Source: WHSV01 sp050693935 (GTDB lineage Bacteria > Actinomycetota > CADDZG01 > WHSQ01). From it: a DNA stretch of 5,968 bases. Below are positions 1-5,845 of the stretch, piece by piece. The stretch is from positions 1-5,968 of the forward strand of contig JBOGWU010000217.1 of assembly GCA_050693935.1 (NCBI GenBank), in the 5' to 3' direction. The position numbers were made by a program, and so were the translations under genes. A model generated the notes under the pieces. It was given only the letters and a program-made list of their open reading frames with translations. It was not told where the DNA came from and ran no database searches. The stretch's first letter is position 1; every line of letters begins with the position of its first letter.

Positions 1-2500
1 GGTGGATGCGCTCGAAGCTCTCCGCGATGACGGCGCTCACGCCCTGAAGCCGTGGCCCTTTGGCCGCCCAGTCGCGTGAGCTCCCCGAGCCGTACTCCTT
101 ACCGGCGATGATCATGAGAGGGGTGTCATCCTCCGCGTAACGCATGGCCGCGTCGAAGATCGACATCTCCTCGCCGCTCGGCAGGTGGATGGTCCAGTTG
201 CCCTCTTTCTCGACCAGCTCGTTGCGCAGGCGAATGTTTGCGAAGGTGCCGCGCATCATGACCTCGTGGTTGCCGCGGCGGCTGCCGTAGCTGTTGAAGT
301 CCCGCACCCCGACGCCACGCTCCTGCAGGTACTTGCCTGCGGGGGAGCTCGGCGCGATGGAGCCCGCCGGCGAGATGTGATCGGTGGTGACCGAGTCGGC
401 GACCTTTACCAGCACCCGCGCGCCGGTGATATCGATCGGCTCGCCGGGTTCGGGCCCCAGATCCTTGAAGAACGAAGGTTCCTGGACGTAGGTCGAGCCG
501 TCGTCCCACTCGAAGAGGTCGCCCGACGGGCTGAGGAGCTTCTGCCAGTGCTCGTCGCCCTCGAAGATCTTGCCGTACTCGCGGTCGAACATATCGGTGT
601 CGACCTGCTCCATGGCCTCGAGGACCTCCTCGGGCGACGGCCACAGGTCTTTCAGGTACACATCGGTACCGTCGGAGCCGGTGCCGATCGGATCGGTGGT
701 GAGGTCGATTTCGGCGGTCCCGGCGAGCGCGTAGGCAACGACCAGCGGCGGGGAGGCGAGGTAGCTTGCCTTCACCTGCGGGTGGATGCGGCCCTCGAAG
801 TTGCGATTGCCGGACAGGACTGACACGACCGCAAGGTCGTGTTCGTCGATGGCACTCGCAATGGGATCCGGGAGCGGGCCCGAGTTGCCGATGCAGGTCG
901 TGCACCCGTACCCGACCACATGGAAGCCGAGCCGCTCGAGGTCGTCCATCAAGCCGGACTTGTTGAGGTACTCGGTCACGACGCGTGAGCCCGGTGCCAT
1001 CGAGGTCTTGACCCAAGGCTTGGTATCCAGCCCCCGCTCGGCCGCCTTCTTCGCAAGCAACCCCGCGCCCATCATCACCGACGGGTTGGAGGTGTTCGTG
1101 CACGACGTGATCGCGGCGATCACGACGCTGCCGTGCTTGAGATCGGCGTGTCCGTTTACCTCTACGTCCGCGTGTTCGCCGTCATGTGCATGCTGAGGGG
1201 TATGCGGCCTCTCCGCGCTGCCGCCCTCGCCCAGCCAGCGGTCGATCTGGACCTTGACACCCGGGTTGCCCTCGTCGAGCTCATTGCCGTAGACATCGCG
1301 GAAGCTCTTCCACACACCGGCCAGCGCCATCCGATCCTGTGGTCTCCTTGGCCCGGCGAGGCTCGGCTCGACGGTCGTCAGGTCGAGCTCGAGTGTTTCG
1401 TTGAATTGCGGGTCGGCCATGTCGTCGGTGCGGAACATCTGCTGTTCCTTGGCGTACCGCTCGACAAGGTCGATGAGGTCGTCGCTGCGGCCCGTCAAGC
1501 GCATGTAGGTCAGCGTCTGGTCGTCGATGGGGAACAGTGCCGCGGTCGCACCGTATTCGGGGCACATGTTGGACAACGTGGCCCTGTCGGCGACCGAGAG
1601 GCTCGAGAGGCCCTGACCGTAGTACTCGACGAACTTGCCTACAACGCCGTGAGCGCGCAGCATCTCGGTGACCGTCAAGACGAGATCCGTGGCCGTGACT
1701 CCTGTGGCCAGCGCGCCGTTGAACTTGAATCCGACCAGCTTGGGGGTGACCAGCGGGATGGGTTGGCCCAGCATGGCGGCCTCGGCCTCGATCCCGCCGA
1801 CGCCCCAACCGAGCACTCCTAGTCCGTTGATCATCGTCGTATGGGAGTCCGTTCCGACGAGGGTGTCCGGCACGACAAACTTCCCCGTTTCGTCCTCGAG
1901 AGTGTTAACGACGCTCGCGAGGTACTCGAGATTGACCTGGTGGACGATGCCCATACCCGGCGGCACCGCGCGGAATCCGTTGAACGCCTGCTGCGCCCAC
2001 CGCAGAAGCGAGTAGCGCTCGTGGTTCCGCTCGTACTCTCTGGTGACGTTGATCTGAACGGCGTCGTTGGATCCGAACGCGTCGACCTGGACCGAGTGAT
2101 CGATGACGAGGTCGACCGGCACGAGGGGATCGACCTTGCTGGGGTCACCGCCCTCTCGCTCCATGGCGGAACGCATCGCCGCGAGGTCCACCACGGCCGG
2201 CACCCCGGTGAAGTCCTGCAGGATGACTCGCGACGGCGAGAACGGGAACTCTCGGTCCTCGATCGGCTTCTGGCCCCATACGGCGAGCGAGTTGACCTCG
2301 TCGGCGGAAGCATGTTCCGTCCCCGACGTCCTAAGCAGATTCTCGAGCAGGATCTTGACCGTGATCGGGATGCTTTCGAGCTTGGCCTCTGAGGCCTCCT
2401 CGAGTACCGACAGCCTGAAGTAATCGAGCCTGCCCGACTTCGTTTCGAGCGAGGCGCGAGCCCCGAAAGGGTCGCTACCCGAATGCGAACTGGTTGCCAT
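1..2500 (-). CDS. acnA: Aconitate hydratase A (aconitase), 3' end cut by window edge
   Basis: Interconverts citrate and isocitrate through cis-aconitate in the cytosolic TCA cycle, using a [4Fe-4S] cluster. I read one uninterrupted minus-strand frame of 833 codons from the ATG at 2500 to the left edge, with no stop. Family landmarks appear in order: RVILQDFTGVPAVVDLAAMR (91-110), DHSVQVD (134-140), the GTDSHTTMINGLGVLGWG stretch (216-233), SCTNTSNP (466-473) with the first cluster cysteine C467, GCTTCIGNSG (532-541) with C533 and C536, SVTTDHISPAG (703-713), and SGSSRDWAAKG (805-815) with the catalytic serine region. AcnA-type enzymes are about 890-940 residues, so only the C-terminal tail is missing. 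Residues about 424-457 form a hydrophilic His-rich linker before the cluster domain; inserts here are known in actinobacterial AcnA. AGGGAGGA lies 5 nt upstream of the ATG and fixes the start. Transcribed divergently from zwf. Identification is near certain. Confidence 0.97.
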   Translation of the reverse strand, partial: MATSSHSGSDPFGARASLETKSGRLDYFRLSVLEEASEAKLESIPITVKILLENLLRTSGTEHASADEVNSLAVWGQKPIEDREFPFSPSRVILQDFTGVPAVVDLAAMRSAMEREGGDPSKVDPLVPVDLVIDHSVQVDAFGSNDAVQINVTREYERNHERYSLLRWAQQAFNGFRAVPPGMGIVHQVNLEYLASVVNTLEDETGKFVVPDTLVGTDSHTTMINGLGVLGWGVGGIEAEAAMLGQPIPLVTPKLVGFKFNGALATGVTATDLVLTVTEMLRAHGVVGKFVEYYGQGLSSLSVADRATLSNMCPEYGATAALFPIDDQTLTYMRLTGRSDDLIDLVERYAKEQQMFRTDDMADPQFNETLELDLTTVEPSLAGPRRPQDRMALAGVWKSFRDVYGNELDEGNPGVKVQIDRWLGEGGSAERPHTPQHAHDGEHADVEVNGHADLKHGSVVIAAITSCTNTSNPSVMMGAGLLAKKAAERGLDTKPWVKTSMAPGSRVVTEYLNKSGLMDDLERLGFHVVGYGCTTCIGNSGPLPDPIASAIDEHDLAVVSVLSGNRNFEGRIHPQVKASYLASPPLVVAYALAGTAEIDLTTDPIGTGSDGTDVYLKDLWPSPEEVLEAMEQVDTDMFDREYGKIFEGDEHWQKLLSPSGDLFEWDDGSTYVQEPSFFKDLGPEPGEPIDITGARVLVKVADSVTTDHISPAGSIAPSSPAGKYLQERGVGVRDFNSYGSRRGNHEVMMRGTFANIRLRNELVEKEGNWTIHLPSGEEMSIFDAAMRYAEDDTPLMIIAGKEYGSGSSRDWAAKGPRLQGVSAVIAESFERIH

Positions 2501-2505
2501 TTTAG

Positions 2506-2513
2506 TCCTCCCT
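2506..2513 (-). promoter_or_regulatory. Shine-Dalgarno sequence of acnA
   Basis: On the minus strand this reads AGGGAGGA, followed by CTAAA and the ATG. It is a near-perfect anti-16S match at good spacing and settles the aconitase start at 2500. It implies strong translation initiation. Confidence 0.85.
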
Positions 2514-2514
2514 G

Positions 2515-2532
2515 GTGTGCGCGTTAGCACAC
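2515..2532. repeat. Perfect inverted repeat GTGTGC-N6-GCACAC upstream of the acnA ribosome binding site
   Basis: The arms GTGTGC (2515-2520) and GCACAC (2527-2532) are exact reverse complements separated by GCGTTA. The repeat starts one base upstream of the acnA Shine-Dalgarno sequence. It could be a dimeric regulator's operator or an mRNA hairpin at the ribosome binding site. I do not recognise it as the box of a named regulator. Six-base arms can arise by chance in GC-rich DNA. Confidence 0.45.
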
Positions 2533-2542
2533 GATTCGGAGT

Positions 2543-2585
2543 TCGTGAGCGAGCCTCCATGATAAGTGGCACGCTCACGAGGCTC
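2543..2585. repeat. Two interleaved inverted repeats (A-B-A'-B') in the acnA/zwf divergent region
   Basis: Arm pair A is TCGTGAGCG (2543-2551) with CGCTCACGA (2572-2580), 9 of 9 complementary. Arm pair B is GAGCCTC (2551-2557) with GAGGCTC (2579-2585), 7 of 7. The pairs share one base on the left and two on the right, so both full stems cannot form at once. The 14-20 nt between the arms hold the only AT-richer run here, including -10-like hexamers on both strands. Plausible roles are an operator flanking a promoter, or mutually exclusive leader hairpins. The role is inference; the complementarity is read directly. Confidence 0.55.
2558..2564. promoter_or_regulatory. Possible overlapping divergent -10 elements
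   Basis: On the minus strand 2564-2559 reads TATCAT (5 of 6 to the TATAAT consensus), placed to give acnA a leader of roughly 50 nt. On the plus strand 2558-2563 reads CATGAT (4 of 6), with a poor -35 candidate TTCGGA at 2535-2540, 17 nt upstream. Neither strand has a convincing TTGACA. The placement between the repeat arms is suggestive, but this is a weak call. Confidence 0.25.
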
Positions 2586-2633
2586 TCTCAGAGGTCGACT
2601 CGGGGCAATAGGCGTGGGCTTGATGGCGTTACC

Positions 2634-4172
2634 GTGAATACGGACGACTTCGATCAGTGGAAGCGAGGGCATGTGGAGGACGCGCGGGGTGGGCTTGGCC
2701 AGACCGCAAAACACGCGCGGAGACCTGAGCCGCACGTGATCGTGGTCTTCGGAGGCAACGGAGACCTGTCCAAACGAAAGCTGTTACCCGCTCTGTTCCA
2801 CCTCGAGAACGCGGGCCTTCTGCCCGAGGACTACCGGATCATCGGCAACTCCCGCAGCGAGTTCTCCAACGAAGCCTTCGATCAGTTTGCCAAGGAATCG
2901 ATCGAGGAGTTCTCCAGGTGCGGCGTCGGCGGACCGCACTGGGACCGCTTCGCCGAACGCCTGAGCTACGTCTCGCATGAATTCAAGGAGGGCAACACCG
3001 ATCCGCTGGCAACCGCTATCCGCGAGGCCAACAAGGATCTGGGCGGCGACGCCAAGCACCTTTACTACCTCTCGGTTCCCCCGCCGGCCTTTCCCATCAT
3101 CACGAAGGGCCTCGGCGACGCCGGTCTCAATGTCGACGCCAAGATCGTCTACGAGAAACCGTTCGGTACCGATCTTGAGTCGTTCGGCGAGCTGAGCTCC
3201 ACCGTGCACCGCTACTTCGACGAGGATCAGGTGTTCAGGATCGATCACTTTCTCGGCAAGGAGGCGGTCCAGAACATCCTTGCGCTGCGCTTCGCCAACG
3301 GGATGTTCGAACCGGTGTGGAACCGGCAGTTCATCGACCACGTCGAGATCGATGTACCCGAGACCCTAGGGGTCGAGCAACGGGCTAGCTTCTACGAGAA
3401 CACTGGCGCGCTGAGAGACATGCTCGTGACGCACCTGTTCCAGGTGCTCAGTTTCGTGGCCATGGAGCCCCCCTACGCGATGTTGCCCGAGGCTCTGGCG
3501 GACGAAACGGCGAAGGTGTTCGAGTCGATCCGGCCGCTTGGGGTGGACGAGGTGGTGCGCGGCCAGTACCGGGGCTACCGGGACGAGGAGGGTGTCGACT
3601 CCCGCAGCACGACCGAGACGTATGTCGCGGCCTGCGTTCACATCGACAACTGGCGCTGGTCCGACGTGCCCTTTCTGCTGCGCACCGGCAAACGACTCAA
3701 GGACTCTCATCAGACGGTCACGCTCGCGTTCAAGGAGCCACCGCGCCAGATGTTCCGCGAAGACGAGTCGGTGTGGTTCTCTCGCGATCACCTCACCTTC
3801 CGCCTCGGCGAAGAGGCCGGTGTGGCGATCACCTTCCTGGCCAAGAAGCCCGGGCCCGAGATCGAGCTCGGCCCGGCCAAGATGGACTTTCACTACGACA
3901 CTTCCGAGTTTGGCTCAGAGCTGATGGGCGCTTACGAGCACCTTATTCACGATGCCCTGCTCGGAGAGCGCACGCTGTTTACGCGAGGAGATGGCGTGGA
4001 ACGAACCTGGGAAGTCGTGCAAGAGGTGCTCGAGAATCCGCCACCGTTGCACTCCTACCCGCAGGGCTCATGGGGGCCGAGGGCGGCCGACGAGCTGATC
4101 GCTCCTCGCCACTGGCACGTAACTAGGGAGGACGAGCATCGCAACAGCCATAAGCAAGAGCATCCCGACTGA
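2634..4172 (+). CDS. zwf: Glucose-6-phosphate 1-dehydrogenase
   Basis: Oxidises glucose 6-phosphate to 6-phosphogluconolactone with NADP+, the entry step of the oxidative pentose phosphate pathway and a main NADPH source. From the GTG at 2634 (512 residues) the landmarks are the Rossmann motif FGGNGDLSKRKLL (39-51), YEKPFG (173-178), the substrate-site block RIDHFLGKE (202-210), NTGALRDMLVTH (256-267) whose final His matches the known catalytic base, RTGKRL (350-355), and the C-terminal AYEHLIHDALLGERT block (433-447). The signature normally reads DHYLGKE; here Phe206 replaces Tyr. The frame stays open back to a GTG at 2517, with other starts at ATG 2559 (537 residues) and GTG 2673 (499 residues, GAGGG 3 nt upstream). 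I chose 2634 because codon use before it looks non-coding and the repeats lie there, while the codons after it look coding. Family length is about 480-515. The stop lies 16 nt before the next gene. Function is secure; the start is not. Confidence 0.93.
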   Translation: MNTDDFDQWKRGHVEDARGGLGQTAKHARRPEPHVIVVFGGNGDLSKRKLLPALFHLENAGLLPEDYRIIGNSRSEFSNEAFDQFAKESIEEFSRCGVGGPHWDRFAERLSYVSHEFKEGNTDPLATAIREANKDLGGDAKHLYYLSVPPPAFPIITKGLGDAGLNVDAKIVYEKPFGTDLESFGELSSTVHRYFDEDQVFRIDHFLGKEAVQNILALRFANGMFEPVWNRQFIDHVEIDVPETLGVEQRASFYENTGALRDMLVTHLFQVLSFVAMEPPYAMLPEALADETAKVFESIRPLGVDEVVRGQYRGYRDEEGVDSRSTTETYVAACVHIDNWRWSDVPFLLRTGKRLKDSHQTVTLAFKEPPRQMFREDESVWFSRDHLTFRLGEEAGVAITFLAKKPGPEIELGPAKMDFHYDTSEFGSELMGAYEHLIHDALLGERTLFTRGDGVERTWEVVQEVLENPPPLHSYPQGSWGPRAADELIAPRHWHVTREDEHRNSHKQEHPD

Positions 4173-4178
4173 GGGAGG
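4171..4178 (+). promoter_or_regulatory. Shine-Dalgarno sequence of the Rv2466c-like gene
   Basis: GAGGGAGG overlaps the last two bases of the zwf TGA stop and lies 10 nt before the ATG at 4189. It supports that start and reinitiation or coupling after zwf. Confidence 0.7.
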
Positions 4179-4188
4179 TCTGTCTGTT

Positions 4189-4788
4189 ATGAGTGACCGA
4201 ATCCGCTTCCACTTCGATCCAAGGTGTCCGTGGGCGTGGCAAACGTCCAAATGGATGCGTGAGGTCCAGAAGGTACGCGACATCGAGATTGAGTGGTCGT
4301 TCTTCTCGCTGCTCCTTCACAACGAGCCCGAGACCAAACCGCTCGAGGACCCCGAGGCGAAGGGCACGTCGGCGCTGCGGACGCTTGCGCTGGTGCGCCG
4401 CAACGAGGGCAACGAGGCAACCGGCGAGCTTTACCGAGCCATCGGCGAGCGCGTGCACGACGGTGGCGAGGAGTTGACGACTGATCTCGTGCGCGCTGCA
4501 CTTGGGGACGTGGGTCTCGACTCCGCGTTGGTCGACGAAGCGCTGGCGGACTCCGTCACCGTCAAGGAGATCTCACAGGAGCACGAGGCGGTTGCTACCG
4601 ATGTCGGTTGCTTCGGGGTGGCGACGATCGTGTTGCCGTCGGGTGAAGGCATGTTCGGGCCGGTCATCACGCTGGCTCCGACCGGGGAGGACGCCGGCGA
4701 GCTATGGGATCACTTCGAATGGCTGACCAAGAAGGACTATTTCTTCGAGATGAAGCGTGAGCGCGGAGACCTCCGTCCCGGTAAGTGA
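4189..4788 (+). CDS. DsbA-family thioredoxin-fold protein, Rv2466c-like, single-cysteine active site
   Basis: A 199-residue cytosolic-looking protein with no signal peptide or membrane segment. It resembles mycobacterial Rv2466c, a mycothiol-dependent reductase of the DsbA/FrnE-like group. Shared landmarks from memory of that protein are FDPRCPWAWQTSKWM (9-23) against FDPLCPWCWITSRW, KVRDIEIE (28-35), LYRAIGERVHDGG (81-93), GMFGPV (154-159), and FFEMKRERGD (185-194) near the end. Two active-site positions differ. The CPWC motif is CPWA (13-16), leaving only Cys13. The TPT loop, which normally carries the cis-proline facing the active site, reads VAT (144-146). Cys141 is the only other cysteine. 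The gene follows zwf by 16 nt, so cotranscription is likely. The protein may use a monothiol mechanism with a low-molecular-weight thiol, or may have become a binding protein. Family is confident; substrate and partner are unknown. Confidence 0.85.
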   Translation: MSDRIRFHFDPRCPWAWQTSKWMREVQKVRDIEIEWSFFSLLLHNEPETKPLEDPEAKGTSALRTLALVRRNEGNEATGELYRAIGERVHDGGEELTTDLVRAALGDVGLDSALVDEALADSVTVKEISQEHEAVATDVGCFGVATIVLPSGEGMFGPVITLAPTGEDAGELWDHFEWLTKKDYFFEMKRERGDLRPGK

Positions 4789-4792
4789 TCAC
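4785..4792. other. Back-to-back convergent stop codons in a palindrome GTGATCAC
   Basis: The plus-strand TGA (4786-4788) and the minus-strand TGA (4789-4791) lie side by side as TGATCA inside the perfect palindrome GTGATCAC, so the two convergent genes have no intergenic DNA. I see no GC-rich hairpin followed by a T-run on either strand here, so each transcript presumably ends inside the opposite gene or by a factor-dependent route. Confidence 0.85.
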
Positions 4793-5841
4793 CCACGTCG
4801 GGCGGGGGCGGGGCAGCAGTTCGCTCCGCAGATGTCGTGGCTCGCGCTCAATTCGCCCAGCGCCTCACGGCGAGGGGAGGCGTTGGTTCGCTCGAGGATT
4901 AGGTCGCGAATCATCCTGACGTAGCCGGGGTGGGCACCCACAGTCTCGGCGCGCACCATGTTCATCCCCTTGGCGGCGGCAGCCTCGGCGGCTTCGACGT
5001 CGAGGTCGAAACGAACCTCGAGATGGTCGGAAACGAAGCCGACCGGCGCGACGACTACGTCGGTCACTCCCTCCGAGTGGAGCTTGCCGAGGTGATCGAC
5101 GATGTCCGGCTCGAGCCAAGGCACCCGAGGAGGTCCGCTTCGGCTCTGATACACGAGCTCCCAGTCGTGCTCGTGAGCGAGCCGTTCTGCGACCAGCTTG
5201 CAGGTTTCGGTGAGCTGTAAGACGTATGAGCTCGTCTCTGCCATTTGCAGAGGAACACTGTGCGCCGTGAACGCAAGCCGTGTCGCGGCGCGACGTGACT
5301 CTGGGATGGCTTGGAGCGCGACGTTCACCTGCTCGACCAGCGGTTCGACGAAGCCCGGGTGATTGAAGAAGACGCGCAACTTGTCAACTCTTGGCGCGGA
5401 CTCTCCAATCGCCGCTCGAGCGCGCGCGATGTCCTCGAGATACTGACGGCAGCCGCTGTACGAACTGTGGGCGCTGGAAACGAAGGCGATAGCGCGTCTG
5501 ACTCCATCGTTCTGCATCGCGCGCATCGTGTCGGCGAGCAGTGGGTGCCAGTTGCGGTTACCCCAGTACACCGGGAGATCCGGGCCGTGCGCGGCGAGCT
5601 CCTCGCGCAGCGCGGCGATGACGGCTCGATTCTGAGAGTTGATGGGGCTGACCCCGCCGAAGAGGTAGTAGTGCCCGGCGACCTTCTCCAGCCGCTCCCG
5701 CGGGACGCCGCGCCCGCGCGTCACGTTCTCGAGAAACGGCATCACGTCGTCGGGTCCCTCGGGCCCCCCGAAGCTCAGGTACAGCACCGCGTCGTAGCTG
5801 TGCGCGGCTTCGTCGTGCGCACCGTACGAGAGTTGGCTCAA
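4789..5841 (-). CDS. hemH: Ferrochelatase, actinobacterial coproporphyrin type
   Basis: Inserts Fe2+ into the porphyrin macrocycle. In actinobacteria the enzyme (also named CpfC) uses coproporphyrin III and makes coproheme. Numbered from the TTG at 5841 (350 residues): AVLYLSFGGPEGP (18-30), FLENVTRGRGVP (36-47), GHYYLFGGVSPIN (56-68), VYWGNRNW (91-98), FTAHSVP (191-197) with the metal-site His194, YQSRSGPPRVPWLEPD (231-246), and PVGFVSDHLEV (266-276) with catalytic Glu275. The C-terminus carries Cys338, Cys342 and Cys343 (CX3CC); with an internal cysteine such as Cys131 these could hold the [2Fe-2S] cluster known in some actinobacterial ferrochelatases. The frame extends to an ATG at 5961, but those 40 codons read Ser/Pro/Arg-rich and overlap the upstream gene, so I take the TTG, 4 nt after the upstream stop. 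It has no clear Shine-Dalgarno sequence, which suggests translational coupling. Function is very likely; the start is less sure. Confidence 0.93.
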   Translation of the reverse strand: MSQLSYGAHDEAAHSYDAVLYLSFGGPEGPDDVMPFLENVTRGRGVPRERLEKVAGHYYLFGGVSPINSQNRAVIAALREELAAHGPDLPVYWGNRNWHPLLADTMRAMQNDGVRRAIAFVSSAHSSYSGCRQYLEDIARARAAIGESAPRVDKLRVFFNHPGFVEPLVEQVNVALQAIPESRRAATRLAFTAHSVPLQMAETSSYVLQLTETCKLVAERLAHEHDWELVYQSRSGPPRVPWLEPDIVDHLGKLHSEGVTDVVVAPVGFVSDHLEVRFDLDVEAAEAAAAKGMNMVRAETVGAHPGYVRMIRDLILERTNASPRREALGELSASHDICGANCCPAPARRG

Positions 5842-5845
5842 CTCG

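Noticed and set aside
126..1103. Long open frame on the minus strand rich in Arg, Gly and His.
   Set aside because: It overlaps aconitase in another frame on the same strand; the aconitase frame encodes the conserved Fe-S cysteine motifs. The Arg-rich composition is typical of a shifted frame in GC-rich DNA.
1133..2392. Several plus-strand open frames opposite aconitase (for example 1133-1822 and 1841-2392).
   Set aside because: They are antisense to a fully conserved aconitase frame, show no recognisable domain, and their Val/Asp/Leu-rich composition is what the complement of high-GC coding DNA gives.
2384..2396. Palindrome GGCCTC-T-GAGGCC.
   Set aside because: It lies within acnA codons for an EASEA segment, where repeated Glu-Ala codons create the symmetry. 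I see no reason to give it a regulatory role.
2784..3893. Minus-strand open frames opposite zwf (2784-3341 and 3366-3893).
   Set aside because: They mirror strongly conserved G6PD coding sequence and have no recognisable family or convincing ribosome binding site.
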